Shown: one piece after another, positions 47,505 to 58,816 of the stretch
How positions within the stretch are numbered: position 1 is the first letter of the stretch
Layout of the letters: the number at the start of each line of letters is the position of its first letter
Source: Homarus americanus
Lineage: Eukaryota; Arthropoda; Malacostraca; Decapoda; Nephropidae
Direction: 5' to 3'
DNA: 64,000 bases
Assembly: GCF_018991925.1 (NCBI RefSeq)
Contig: NW_024735312.1
Location: forward strand, 85,001-149,000
Made by a program: the position numbers and the translations under genes
The notes under the pieces: model-generated
Told to the model about the DNA's origin: nothing
What the model saw: the letters and a program-made list of their open reading frames with translations, nothing else
The model's database searches: none

Positions 47505-47895
47505 GTGATTTAGGGGATAGTTTAGTGGTAGTAAGGTGTTAAGGGGAGACTTGTGGTGGTTGTTAGGGGGTAGTGCAGTGGTATTGAGGTGACATGGTGG
47601 TTGGGTAGTTGTTCGGGGATAGTGTAGTGGTAGTGAGGTGTTAAGGGGAGACTTGCGGTGATTGAGTGGTTGTAAGGGGATACTGTAGTGGTAGTGAAGT
47701 GTTAAGGGGAGACTTGTGGTGATTGAGTGGTTGTAAGGGGATAATGTAGTGGTAGTGAGGTGTTAAGGGGAGACTTGCGGTGATTGAGTGGTTGTAAGGG
47801 GATACTGTAGTGGTAGTGAAGTGTTAAGGGGAGACTTGTGGTGATTGAGTGGTTGTAAGGGGATAATGTAGTGGTAGTGAGGTGGCCAAGGGGGA
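47505..47895. repeat. 61-bp minisatellite with 122-bp dimer, G-rich on +
   Basis: The unit includes GTGGTAGTGAGGTGTTAAGG, GGAGACTTGTGGTGATTGAG and TGGTTGTAAGGGGATAATGT. From 47640 two versions alternate (CTTGCGG...TACTG...GTGAAG versus CTTGTGG...TAATG...GTGAGG) for two full rounds. Confidence 0.95.
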
Positions 47896-47969
47896 GTAGT
47901 GTGGAACTGGACTAAACTGCATCACCAGCAACAACATTTTGGGATGAACGACCCCAGGTGACCGCTGCT

Positions 47970-49310
47970 GGTGTGTTCAAGGTGTACCCCTACTGCCTTC
48001 ACTACCACCCCCTACTGCCTTCACTACCACCATCACCCCTACTGCCTTCACTACCACCCCTACTGCCTTCACTACCACCCCTACTGCCTTCACTACCACC
48101 ATCACCCCTACTGCCTTCACTACCACCATCACCCCTGTACTGCCTTCACCACCACCACCCTACTGCCTTCACTCACCACCTACTGCCTTCACCACCACCA
48201 CATCAATTCCCCATTGCCTCCACTCACCACCATCACCCCTACTGCCTTCACTACTCCCTACTGCCTTCACTACCACCATCCCCACTGCCTCACTCACCAC
48301 CACTCACTGGCCTTCACTACCACCATCACCCCACTGCCTCCACTACCACCAATCTCCCACTGCCTTCACCACCACCCCTACTGCCTTCTACCACCATCAC
48401 CCCCATTACCTCTCACCACCACCATCAATCCCCTACTGCCCTCCACTCACCACCATCAACTCCCCATTGCCCTCCACTACCACCATCAACTCCCCACTGC
48501 CTCCACCACACCACCACTCAACCCCCACTGCCCCACCACCACCATCAATCTCCCCACTGTCTTCACCCACCACCATCAATTCCCCACTGGCCTTCACTAC
48601 CACCACATCCCACTGGCCTTCATCACCACCACCCCTGCACGTCTTCACCACCACCACCATCACCCCTATCTTCAATTCCATCAACTCCCCACTGCCCCCA
48701 CCACCAACCATCTCCCATCAGTTCTCCCCACCACCACCACATCAACTCCCACTGCCCTCCACCACCACCACACCCCCAACTGCTCTCACTACCACCATCA
48801 CCCCATTGCCTTCACTCACCACCATCACCCCTACTGCCTTCACTACCACCATCACCCCACTGGCCTCCACATCACCCCATCAGCCTCACTCACCACCACC
48901 CCTACCGCCTTCACTACTAACTCTCCACTGGCCTCTCACTAACACCATCAACTCACCCCTACTGCCTTCCACCTCCATCACCCCTACTGCCTTCACCACC
49001 ACCATCACCCCTACTGCCTTCACCACCACCATCACCCTTACTGCCTTCACCACCACCATCACCCCTACTGCCTTCACTACCACCATCACTACTGCCTTCA
49101 CCACCACCATCACCCCTACTGCCTTCACCACCACCATCACCCTTACTGCCTTCACCACCACCATCACCCCTACTGCCTTCACTACCTCCATCACCCTTAC
49201 TGCCTTCACTACCACCATCACCCCTACTGCCTTCACTACCACCATCACTCTTCCTGCCTTCACCACCGCCATCACCCCTACTGCCTTCACCACCGCCATC
49301 ACGTTTTAAC
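47970..49310. repeat. 27-bp minisatellite, C-rich on +
   Basis: The unit is ACTGCCTTCACTACCACCAT then CACCCCT. 48960-49300 is clean; 48130-48960 is full of deletions and rearranged words. The 27-bp period keeps frames open, so the peptides with TAFTTTITP repeats are by-products. Confidence 0.97.
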
Positions 49311-50422
49311 CTAGAGCAGAAGATCATTGATGGCAGTAGTGTAAAATAATTTGGATTTTGTTGTTGTTGACAAGTAAGAAATAACAAAAAGTTGTTATGG
49401 AATGATTTGTTACTTTTATATATATATTTTTATGATGAGAAAACAAATAATGACTCGTATGTTTATTTGTATATAGTTTTTACTTTGAAGGCGATTAAGT
49501 ACAGGGTGTCCCAGAATTGTAGAACAGGTGTTTGCTTTGGGTTTTCGGGGTGTTTTGCCGCTGTCTTTCGGAAACACGTAATAACAGCAGCTCCTCCTTC
49601 CCTTGGTTGGTACAGTGAGTCATTAAGCCTGTGTCATACCTGAATAATACAAAACAGACGGTAGACTTATTTTACTTTTGAAATAGAACGAATATATCTG
49701 GTATGAATCCAGACGAAGATTTAGACCTTATACCTGTATGCGTGTTTACCTTTGCCCTCAAGTAACTAAGAGAGCATAGAATATAATTATATCTTTTGAT
49801 TCATTAAAATATCCGCAAGTACTAAGATAATGTCAATCAGTTACCGAGTGGTGACTATACACTCTTCTCACCTCGTCTCTCTGACCACCACCATGTTATG
49901 TGTCATGAGGGCCTTCGTGGGTAAGGCCTCACTGGTGTTATGTATTTTGTTTACAGTAATTGGATAGTCTGGTTATATCGTGTCTACTTTATTCGTATGT
50001 TTCAAAGTATACATTTTTTGGGGCTCCATGTATTAACTGGGCAGGTTGTTCTATGTAGCTCCTGGTATTTCGTATGATAGTGATATTGTAACAGTTTATA
50101 TTGCTAAGAAAATACACACACACAAAATGAACAATAACCTCAACAAAAGTATGGACACGGTGTTCTTGTTTGTTTTATAGATATGGTTTAATCTGCTTTG
50201 GTGTTTGCCGTATGGAAAAAAAAAAACAAGGATTTAGCGTGTGATTAATGTTTGGATTATGTTTTTTTTTTAAATCTGTATTGATGAATGTTGATGTTTT
50301 AATTCAAGTGCTTTAGTTAAGTACATTCCGATTTTCTCTCCGTCCTGGGTTGTATACATGAAGTGTTGCCGGGGAATCGTGTTGAAGGTTTGAGGTGAAA
50401 GTTTTTAAAATTTAGTATAATG
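49311..50422. other. No gene seen
   Basis: AT-rich unique DNA. Homopolymer A and T runs lie near 50217 and 50262. Confidence 0.6.
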
Positions 50423-50722
50423 AGAGCAGCTTCGACCTGTTATAGTACAGTCTAACAGCAGCCTTGACCTACCATAGTACAGTCTAACAGTAGCCTTGAC
50501 CTACCATAGTACAGTCTAACAGTAGCCTTGACCTGCTATAGTTCAGTCTAACAGCAGCCTTGACCTACCATAGTCTAACAGCAGCTTCGACCTGCCATAG
50601 TCTAACAGCAGCTTCGACCTGCTATAGTACACTCTAACAGCAGCCTTGACCTACCATTGTACAGTCTAACAACAGTTTTGACCTACCATAGTACAGTCTA
50701 ACAACAGCCTTGATCTACCACA
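50423..50722. repeat. 32-bp minisatellite, about 9 copies
   Basis: The unit is TCTAACAGCAGCCTTGACCT then ACCATAGTACAG. Variants carry TTCGACCTG, and two copies lack GTACAG. Confidence 0.95.
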
Positions 50723-51052
50723 ATGAGACAATGAAGCTTCCTGTCCAAGACACCCGAGATAGTAGGGAAGAACGGCAGCCCACGCTACTGAGGGCAGGTG
50801 GAGTTGAGTGCTGGGTGTAACCTCGGTAAAGGTTCATGAGGTTGCTGCTACTGTTACCAGGGAAGTGGGGGAATCCTTCATCGCCGTAAGCAGAGGTACA
50901 CGCAGCAGGATGTTCAGTGTTGTGAGGGGGGAGGGGGGTCAAACAGGCTGCACCACAGGAACTGATATACTGAAGGGGGCGAGGGGTGGCGGGGGACTGG
51001 TTGATGTGTTCTGTAGTGAGAGTTGGAGAATCTGTGGCGGTGGTGAGACTGG
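50723..51052. other. No gene seen
   Basis: Unique G-rich spacer. Short open frames exist on both strands without support. Confidence 0.55.
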
Positions 51053-51382
51053 TACAGTAGTAAGGTTAGGTTAGTGACTAGGGATAGCAGCAAGGTTAGG
51101 TAAGAGATTATTGGGACAATAGCAAGGTTAGGTAAGTGACTTGGGACAGTAGCAAGATTAGGTAAGTGACTTGGGACAGTAGCAAGGTTAGGTAAGTGAC
51201 TTGGGACAGTAGGAAGGTTAGGTAAGTGACTTGGGACAGTAGCAAGGTTAGGTAAGTGACTTGGGACAGTAGCAAGGTTAGGTAAGTGACTTGGGACAGT
51301 AGCAAGATTAGGTACGTGACTAGGGACAGTAGCAAGGTTAGGTACGTGACTAGGGACAGTAGCAAGGTTAGGTTAGTAACAA
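51053..51382. repeat. 30-bp minisatellite containing a telomere-like word
   Basis: The unit is GTAGCAAGGTTAGGTAAGTG then ACTTGGGACA, about 11 copies, drifting at the right end (TACGTGACTAGG). Each unit contains AGGTTAGG, one and a half TTAGG telomere units, and AGGTAAGT, which matches a splice donor. Confidence 0.95.
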
Positions 51383-52254
51383 GACTGGGAATTGTAGGAA
51401 GTAACAAGGCCGTGACGGTGACCATAAAACAACACAATACGAGATTAATGTAGTAATAACTGTATGGACGGGACTCATCATGATGCTTGGTGAATAACGC
51501 CTATGAAAGATGTCAAACTTTACTGTATATTGTTATTGTTCGAGGCACAATAAAAATAATAATTGTTTCGCATCAGTTTTTCTTTTTAAAGCATTAAAAT
51601 GATGATGATATTAACTGACAGTGGGTTTTTTAACAATCACTCTTTAAGACCAATTCAGACTTATTATGTGTTTACAAAATTTTGAAGTGCGTCTGTGATT
51701 CTAAACTGAAGTGTCTAATCTAAACTGATTTTATGTTTAATGATATATATATATTTGGATGCTCTGCGTGGAAAAGTTAACGTGCTTGGTCTAATGGCAG
51801 TGTTCGCCTTCGTAATCTAAGCTAAAGGCCCACCAATCCCAGCCCGAGAATGAGACGACATTAATTTTGGAAGTCGAGCATCATTCAAAAATGTGGCGGG
51901 AGAAAGTAGGTTGTGTAAGGAGGGTGTGGCCGGCTTGTGTTTTCTTCCCTCGGGCTTAACAACCCTGAAAGCCGTCATTCTGCCCCTCATTGTCTGAATA
52001 ATTTATAATTTAATGGATATTGGAACAAAAAAAATTATCGAATCACTGAGCAATTTCTTGGTGTTTTGTGGAGCAGCCGTTAATTAGGAGAGTTTTTCGG
52101 GAGTTGTGTCAGGCGCTAGACTGAGCGACTCCATGCTATACATAACAAGTGTAATGTAAGTTGGTGTGAATATTAAGTTACCATCGACACTCTTAATTGC
52201 CATTAGCGTTTATTTTTTATATTGCTGTCTAATCTTCCGCTCAGGTTGTTGTCG
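51383..52254. other. No gene seen
   Basis: AT-rich unique DNA. Confidence 0.55.
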
Positions 52255-52452
52255 TCAGTGGTTTTTGTTTAAGTTGTTGCCAGGTGTAAAAGATGCCGTC
52301 ATCACTGTGTTAGCCAGCAGCAGTCTGCTGTTATTTATGTAATACAGATTGCCATCATGATTGTCTGCAGTGAACACTTTACATGAGGCAGATTTATTAA
52401 CACAAGACGGTGAAGGTGAGGCCAGGTGGACGAGGCCGCTGCTCCTACTCAT
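52255..52452 (-). CDS. Candidate small ORF, 65 aa
   Basis: Starts at ATG (A at -3) and ends at TGA. It begins MSRSSGLVHLASPSPSCVNK and continues with mixed, non-repetitive codons. There is no signal peptide, membrane segment or family I recognise. It lies 112 bases downstream (on the minus strand) of the next ORF, in the same orientation. The two could be exons of one transcript or chance ORFs. Confidence 0.25.
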   Translation of the reverse strand: MSRSSGLVHLASPSPSCVNKSASCKVFTADNHDGNLYYINNSRLLLANTVMTASFTPGNNLNKNH

Positions 52453-52564
52453 CGTTGGCGGGAGTCTTTATATCATTAACATGATCGGGTTATTAATGTG
52501 ATCCTTCACCTGGAATATAAAGAGGTAATAAACTATACGTATTGCCTCATTATCAACATTTGTA

Positions 52565-52840
52565 TTACGAATATTTGTTTTTTTTCAGCGGCCAGCCGCA
52601 AGAACACGCCCCGACGTCACGGTCTTCGTTATGAAATGTTAACCTTTCACGTTTAATTAACTTAATCAGTCGAAATAACTCCCCGTCTTGTTTATTGTTA
52701 AGGAATGTAGCATCATTATTCACTTGAGGCGAAAGGTGTGTTGGTAAGGTGAAAGCATCGTTGAAGTGGTTTATTGGTGTGAAGTGAGGTAATAAGTGAG
52801 CCTGAGACAATGAAGAAGTAGGGCAGCTGACTTGTACCAT
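52565..52840 (-). CDS. Candidate small ORF, 91 aa
   Basis: Starts at ATG and ends at TAA. It begins MVQVSCPTSSLSQAHLLPHF, has a charged middle (KLIKRERLTFHNEDRDVG) and a C-terminal CSCGWPLKKN. Codon use is even and no repeat underlies it. The start context is weak (C at -3). No family is recognised. On the + strand the same DNA holds a strong acceptor at 52588, so only one of the two readings is likely. Confidence 0.28.
   Translation of the reverse strand: MVQVSCPTSSLSQAHLLPHFTPINHFNDAFTLPTHLSPQVNNDATFLNNKQDGELFRLIKLIKRERLTFHNEDRDVGACSCGWPLKKNKYS
52575..52640 (+). other. Strong splice-acceptor-like site with short open frame
   Basis: TTTGTTTTTTTTCAG ends at 52588 and is followed abruptly by CpG-rich DNA. 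All three phases are open for at least 13 codons: phase 0 gives RPAARTRPDVTVFVMKC then stop; the phase that begins with GCC gives ASRKNTPRRHGLRYEM. It could be a terminal exon for the 46475 donor (phase 0). Confidence 0.28.
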
Positions 52841-53747
52841 ATGTGTGGTGTGTGACTGATAACAACCAGTTCATCTTGTCACTGCTGCCCCTTCAGGCCC
52901 GTGGCGGCTTGTTTGCTATAATTATAGGTGTTGGCGCAGCTGCGGCAGTGCAACTAATCCGCGGATTGGCTGCCGAGTAATTAGGTGTGTCGCAACTAGT
53001 TACTGCGACAGTGGCAACAATTCTAACACTCGACAACAAAACATGAGCCGATATCCGGGTAGTTCCTCGTTATATTCTTGTAGACGATAACCATAACCAT
53101 TATAATCAATATTGTCCTGGACCAATATTCGACTCCATCATAAAACTACAGCAGATGACCAGTTTTGTCAGACCAGAGGACCGTAAAAGTCATCTCGTCA
53201 TGTAGGCGAGAAGACAATAAGCTGAGTCAAGACCTCAAACCCCTGGAGTATTATTCCATTCAGCTGCCCGCCTGGTGGACCAAACCATAAGAATCAATTG
53301 CTCAATATAAACTGGACCCGCTAATTGTTCTCCCTTAACTAGACATAATAAGAAAGATAACACGAGTCATCTAGCAGTAGTCAGGGCTATAGTATGTTAA
53401 CTATCTCCCTCATTAGTGAATATATAATATTCTTGAGACTGTAGCTGTAGTGTACCAGTAGAAGAGTAACCACTGCTCTAGCGACTGATTGATAAAGGTG
53501 TGCACGGTGATGTATCAAGGTAAGGTGACAATAAGTAGCGTTCCCAACTTCCTGGCTGTTGCTTGGGTGGAGGGCCAACGATGTAGTGTGGTCTTCTATA
53601 TCTACTCAGAGGGTCATCTACGTCATAAGACAACTTAATTAAATAACCATCTACATTGCGAAACTACACAAAGAACTATCTACAACATTACCCTTAACAT
53701 CATCTACTTCACCTAGGCAGCCATCTACCTCATTGATCATATTCTAC

Positions 53748-53750
<3 letters not shown>
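52841..53750. other. Unique DNA with a faint CATCTAC repeat
   Basis: CATCTAC words recur at about 30-38-base intervals between 53610 and 53735, perhaps a very old minisatellite. Otherwise nothing is seen. Confidence 0.5.

Positions 53751-53781
<31 letters not shown>
53751..53781. repeat. (CA)n microsatellite
   Basis: About 15 CA dinucleotides. Confidence 0.95.
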
Positions 53782-53782
<1 letters not shown>

Positions 53783-54151
53783 TTTCCTCCTAGAACAAAA
53801 ACGATTTATCCATTTTGTTTTTCGCGGTGGCTAGATATTCCTTGAAAGATTCTCAACCGGATAGCGTTGTTGCAGCTGCCTCTTCTTGTGCTGCACGTTG
53901 ATAAGATTTGTCCTATTTTTTATTATATATATATTTTTTTTCTTTGAGGAGGAACACAGGAAACTTGATCGTTCCACAGCTTGTAGTTATAGACAATTTT
54001 TTTTCTGTGTTTAATATTGTTTGGTGTTCAGTTAATTTATATACAGGGTGATAGGAGTGCAGGTGTTGCATCTGGTTACATCAGGGGTTTGGATCTGACT
54101 TTCTCTCTCTTGCCGTTTGTGTTTTTAGTGTTAGTATTTAATGGGATTTTT

Positions 54152-54152
<1 letters not shown>

Positions 54153-54211
<59 letters not shown>
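54153..54211. repeat. (GA)n microsatellite
   Basis: About 29 uninterrupted GA units. 53782-54152 shows no gene. Confidence 0.97.
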
Positions 54212-54213
<2 letters not shown>

Positions 54214-54279
54214 AAGATAACACTTCCTAGTATAAATAGTGCAGTGATCAAGGAGGCGAAAGAGAGTGAGCGAGAATTG

Positions 54280-54430
54280 AGGGGTAGGGGAAGGAAGGAA
54301 GGAAGGAAGAAAGAAGTAAGTAGAAGGAAGGCGTGAGGGGCTGCAGAGACGTGGGAGAAGTAAGGGAGAAGAAGGAGAAGAAGAAGAAGAAGCAGTAGAG
54401 GAGGAGGATGAGAGTTGAGGATTGATTGTA
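54280..54430. repeat. Purine tract (GGAA, GAAGAA)
   Basis: GGAAGG and AGAAGA words, G/A only for long stretches. Confidence 0.85.
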
Positions 54431-55105
54431 ATGGGGGAGAAGGGGAGGTGAACGGCGCCGCCTCTCTCTCACATTACTCTGCCGTGATTGTGTCTCGGGT
54501 ACTATTAGTCGTCGCTTTGGCCCGGTTGACAATATTCAGTCACTTCCTCTTGTGTGTTGCCATTGTCACCTGATGGTACAGTCGCCTCGTGTTGTGGGTT
54601 CAGCTGCCGGCTACTGCATCATACACACACACACGCACACTTTATTTTTCCATTGTCTCGATGATGTCAAAGGATGAAGCTCTTGGTAAGGTTTTTATTA
54701 TGACGAAAGAAACAGGTTTATTTTCCACGATCTGTACAGGTATACTACTGGATCATACATTGTAATTACAGGTATGAGTAAATGTCACTCGCCCTCACCT
54801 GGGAGTCTAAACTGCATGAACGAATCTCCAAACTGCTTCTTTATCCATAAGTGGCGTTGTGGATTTTTTTTCCCCCAGGGGGTTGGTGTTCGGGTTGAGT
54901 ATATGTGTATTGTCACCGCAACATCTTAGTAATTGACGTAAATTTTGAAAAAAAAAAGTTCACTTGGTGGGATTTGTACTGGAGGGATTTAGTTCCTTAA
55001 GATTACTGGTGAGGGATTTTTGGAGTTTACTTGTATTGATATTGAAGCTTTTTTGTAGGGGCGAAAAAATACAGATACGAAATGAGAAAAAATAATATAT
55101 TGACT

Positions 55106-55106
<1 letters not shown>
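54431..55106. other. No gene seen
   Basis: Unique DNA with a short CA run near 54625 and A-rich words near 54948. Confidence 0.6.

Positions 55107-55188
<82 letters not shown>
55107..55188. repeat. (GT)41 microsatellite
   Basis: Uninterrupted. Confidence 0.98.
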
Positions 55189-55190
<2 letters not shown>

Positions 55191-55431
55191 TTTATAGGTT
55201 ACCACACACCTGTAATTATTGTCATTAATGTGTGGAAGACTATAGGCAATGACTGTAGCTGTGAGAATGTTAAAACAACTCTAATGTTATGCATCGGGTT
55301 AGTTTATGAAGGATCACAGTTGTGTAAGAATTGGCTATTTGTGTACATGTTATTTAAATGTTCCAAATCACCTGAAGAATCACCACCCCAGCTTATTTCA
55401 CCTATAGATAAATAGGGTGAGTGAAATAAGT

Positions 55432-55490
55432 TGGGTTAGGGTAGGTCAGTGTTAGGTTAGAGTTTGGTTAGGTTAGGTTAGCGTTAGGGT
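55432..55490. repeat. Interstitial TTAGG-type repeat
   Basis: GGTTAGGTTAGGTTAG flanked by degenerate TTAGGG/TTAGAG words. TTAGG is the canonical arthropod telomere unit. At under 60 bases it is an interstitial remnant and not a telomere. Confidence 0.8.
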
Positions 55491-55690
55491 GGTGAAAAAA
55501 ACTAACCAAATATTCATAAGAGGACTCAGACGAGCAGATACCAGCAGAATATTCCCACCTTGTCACTTTGTTTGAAGCAGTTGATGTAAAGTATATAATT
55601 ATTAAAGCAAATTATCAGGCAATTTAAATCTGATGAAGATCATAACCTTTTTAACCTGTTCTGTTTTGTTTGGACTGAGGCTGACCAGTT

Positions 55691-56129
55691 ATGGTGATGG
55701 TTGGGTAGTGTGAGGATGGTTGGGTAGTGTGGGGATGGTTGGGTAGTGTGGGGATGGTTGGGTAGTGTGGGGATGGTTGGGTAGTGTGAGGATGGTTGGG
55801 TAGTGTGGGGATGGTTGGGTAGTGTGGGGATGGTTGGGTAGTGTGGGGATGGTTGGGTAGTGTGGGGATGGTTGGGTAGTGTGAGGATGGTTGGGTGGTG
55901 TGAGGATTGGTGGTGGGGGTGTGGTGGTGTGGGGATGGTTGGGTAGTGTGGGGATGGTTGGGTAGTGTGGGGATGGTTGGGTGGTGTGGGGAGGGTAGAG
56001 AGTGTGGTTGGGTGGTGTGGGGATGGTTGGGTAGTGTGGGGATGGTTGGGTAGTGTGGGGATGGTTGGGTGGTGTGGGGAGGGTAGAGAGTGTGGTTATG
56101 GTAGGTGGTGTGAGGATGGTAGGGAGTAT
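55691..56129. repeat. 20-bp minisatellite, G/T-rich on +
   Basis: The unit is GGGTAGTGTGGGGATGGTTG, about 20 copies, with GAGGATGG and GGTAGAGAGTGTGG variants. G-runs recur every 20 bases. Confidence 0.96.
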
Positions 56130-56569
56130 ACTGCTGTGATCCCGGGTGTTAGCGTCACCAAGGATAACTTTAGTCAATCAAGTTTTTATTAAACGACCAA
56201 GATAACTGAATATTGTATTACATGTGTGTGAAGATTAAAGGCGTTTGTTCTTATGACGTAAAAATAACATCATTAACATTATTTACTTCGAGTTTATAAT
56301 TATAGTAATCTAACAAATATTACTCGTTTTAACACTAGGCAGATAATTACCTTCATATGACGACATTAATTTAGGAAATGGTGGTTATTATTTATATCAC
56401 CTGGGTCAGTGGCGTCACGCTCAAGATGTCATGTTATGTAATTGAACGAACTAAGTGGCAGAAGTCTTCATATTCCTGACTTATTGTGGGTTAATGATAT
56501 AGAGATGATTCGGTGTAATTACTAATCTTGTTTATACCTTATAGTTATTGAAGCACAGTAATGACATCA
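56130..56569. other. No gene seen
   Basis: AT-rich unique DNA. Confidence 0.6.
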
Positions 56570-56595
56570 TGACGTCAGACAAAGAGCGCCACGTG
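56570..56595. promoter_or_regulatory. CRE plus E-box pair
   Basis: TGACGTCA (56570-56577) and CACGTG (56590-56595) lie 20 bases apart, repeating the combination seen at 20993-21020. No adjacent exon is recognised. Confidence 0.35.
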
Positions 56596-57168
56596 TGCGA
56601 AGAATAATAATACTAAGCGCCCGAATTGTCAAAGGTTCACAGGTTAATTTTTTATCATAACAACTGAGTCACTGAAGCTTGATCAAACTGCCTCTCCTGT
56701 AACACGATTCTCGATACTTGTCCTATCTCCAGTTAGTGAAAAATGGCGTAAGAACTGTGATTTTGGTATCCATATTTTCCAGATACCAATTAGGGAATGA
56801 TGAAATTTTTCATAAGGATTGTTCATTTGAGCACCAAGTACAGGGGTGTATTTATTATAAGAAGCAACACACATTAACGTGTGGGAGAGATGAACTGCAC
56901 CGTGTCTTGTTTTGGATCTGCTCGATACATGGTTATACACCATTAGGGTGATGACTTAGGGAAAAACTGGTGATAATGTCGAGCGTTGACGGAGGACGTG
57001 AGGAAGAGGATGTGTCGGGTGGAGAGTGTTTGTCCTTTACTTCAGGTTTTTACTACATGTCTGAATAATGTATGAATTCAACGTGTGTGTTCAGGGCCAA
57101 GAAAGTTGGGCGCGATGTCTTTAATGTATGTTTTGATATTTTGTTTTGACTTGTACGAAACAATTATA
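56596..57168. other. No gene recognised
   Basis: Open frames of 77-86 codons overlap on both strands at 56683-56951 without an ATG start or domain. Confidence 0.5.
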
Positions 57169-57342
57169 TTATGGTCTTAGGCTACACTGTAAAGACTGCG
57201 CCAGTGCAAGCAGACATTTGCGCCTAGTCTTCACCTCCATCTCATAGTGAAGGAAGCCACGCTTGCATTCTGCCTTCACTAGCATTCTGAGTATTGGTCC
57301 CGAGTTTTCAGTGTTATCAAGCACATATGACTGAGTTGGCAT
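57169..57342 (-). CDS. Candidate small ORF, 57 aa
   Basis: Starts at ATG with a CACAC leader and ends at TAA. It begins MPTQSYVLDNTENSGPILRM and continues with a charged stretch (VKAECKRGFLHYEMEVKTRR) and LLALAQSLQ. Amino-acid composition is balanced, and the frame is open a further 17 codons upstream. No family is recognised. A + strand frame (57327-57554, start MTELACVVCSHGLLC) overlaps its beginning, so strand choice is uncertain. Confidence 0.25.
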   Translation of the reverse strand: MPTQSYVLDNTENSGPILRMLVKAECKRGFLHYEMEVKTRRKCLLALAQSLQCSLRP

Positions 57343-58548
57343 GTGTGGTGTGTAGCCACGGGCTCCTGTGTGGTACCGGTACCTGTAGGCCAAAGTTACT
57401 GACCCGTTATACCAAGCTAACTTGGTTCGGATTTTCCAAGATTCGTATGTTAAGGTTCCTCTCCCAAACTGATGATCAGAAAAAAGAATCTAGTGTGTCC
57501 AGTTTAGGACATACTTTAACGGATGAATATTTGGGTATCTTGGAGGCCACGTGATGTATAGGCTGTAGTTAGCTTCACGTGTGTTGCATAGAACAGTTTG
57601 TTAGGGTTGAGGATCGTAATGGTTGCTGTATACCAGTAGCCTTAAGATTACAGTGATGGTGATGATACGTGCGTGACATGAAGGGAGTAGTGCCGCCATG
57701 TGTGACGCTGCTGGCTGCGTCTATGTAGCATTTACACTGATATATTATACACCTGACGTCATTCGTCTAGGCTGCGGCACCATGTCCACCACCTAGTGCG
57801 TCACGCCTCGTGTTTCTGGTCTGGGTGTGTGTTTAATAACCTGGTCCCGGATTTTCAAACCTTCCTAACTTTTTTCTCCTAACCGGAGACAAGAGAACGG
57901 AACTACGATAGAGCTTCATTCTAAGTCGACGGCGTTTACTGTTGTATTATATGACAGTCCAGAGCAGGATCTTGGAAGTCTCATTGGTCTTGGTTGCTTT
58001 AGTTCAATCTCCGCCTTTCCCCGCCTGACTGACAATGGTTTATACATATGTGGGAGGTTTTTCCTGTTCATTAACTTGGGATGTGACTATTCCTAGTAAC
58101 TGAATCACTTAAGATGCGAACAAAGACGGTGGTAAGACTATCAAAGGCGTAACAGAGACTCGCATTAAAGGAAGTGTTTTTTCATCCTTTGCAATGGGGA
58201 AAAACTCCGGGTTTTGTTTATCCTGTTGTTCAATGATGCTCAAGTGTTGACCTCCATAACTGACACATGTGTGGCTCGGTAATATGTGTGCATGGAGGCT
58301 GGCGATTTAGGGTTACAGGATTATTCTTGTGGATTACCATAGTTTATACGTCTGGGCTGTAGGCTGGTGATCATAGGTTGGGGTGAGAGGTTATCGTATA
58401 TTAAGGTTGACGTGTGGTCTTTGGCTGATGCTGGTGAGTGTTTGTACGGGTAGAATTTAGCTCGTAATTGTTGGTTGGTGAAGTTATAGGGTGTGTTGTA
58501 GTGGTGTAGGCAGGTGATGTTGTGTTGAGAACCTCGGCCTTGTGTCAG
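57343..58548. other. Mostly unique DNA, no gene called
   Basis: An ATG frame of 75 codons on + (57327-57554) has a Cys-rich start but a weak context. A full CRE lies at 57754-57761. No exon is supported. Confidence 0.5.
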
Positions 58549-58577
58549 GTGTGCTGTGCTGTGCTGTGCTGTGCTGT
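58549..58577. repeat. (GTGCT)n short tandem repeat
   Basis: Five pentamer copies. Confidence 0.93.
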
Positions 58578-58671
58578 ACGGGACGTAGCTCCTCGTCAGG
58601 TAAATCCTCCTGGTTTTCCCGAAGGCTAACTTGCCTGAGTCCGACTTGAACATTCAACACACTGTTTGCTC

Positions 58672-58750
58672 CATTTTTTTTTTTTTTTAGTGTTTAAACA
58701 AGATGGTTGACTGCTTGTCGCATGTTCATATCCCCCTCTCCTTAGTTGTT

Positions 58751-58815
<65 letters not shown>
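58672..58815. repeat. T-run and (GT)31 microsatellite
   Basis: A run of about 17 T at 58672-58688, then pure GT at 58753-58815. Confidence 0.96.

Positions 58816-58816
<1 letters not shown>

Noticed and set aside
47958..49309. 320-codon Pro/Thr/His-rich frames
   Set aside because: By-products of the 27-bp unit, whose period is a multiple of three.
49503..49520. ACAGGGTGTCCCAG, resembling a transposon terminal word
   Set aside because: No inverted partner or target-site duplication was found nearby.
51782..51842. tRNA-like phrase (GGTCTAATGGC ... CCAATCCCAGCC)
   Set aside because: A-box and B-box matches are poor and the arms do not pair. It may be a very old SINE but cannot be supported.
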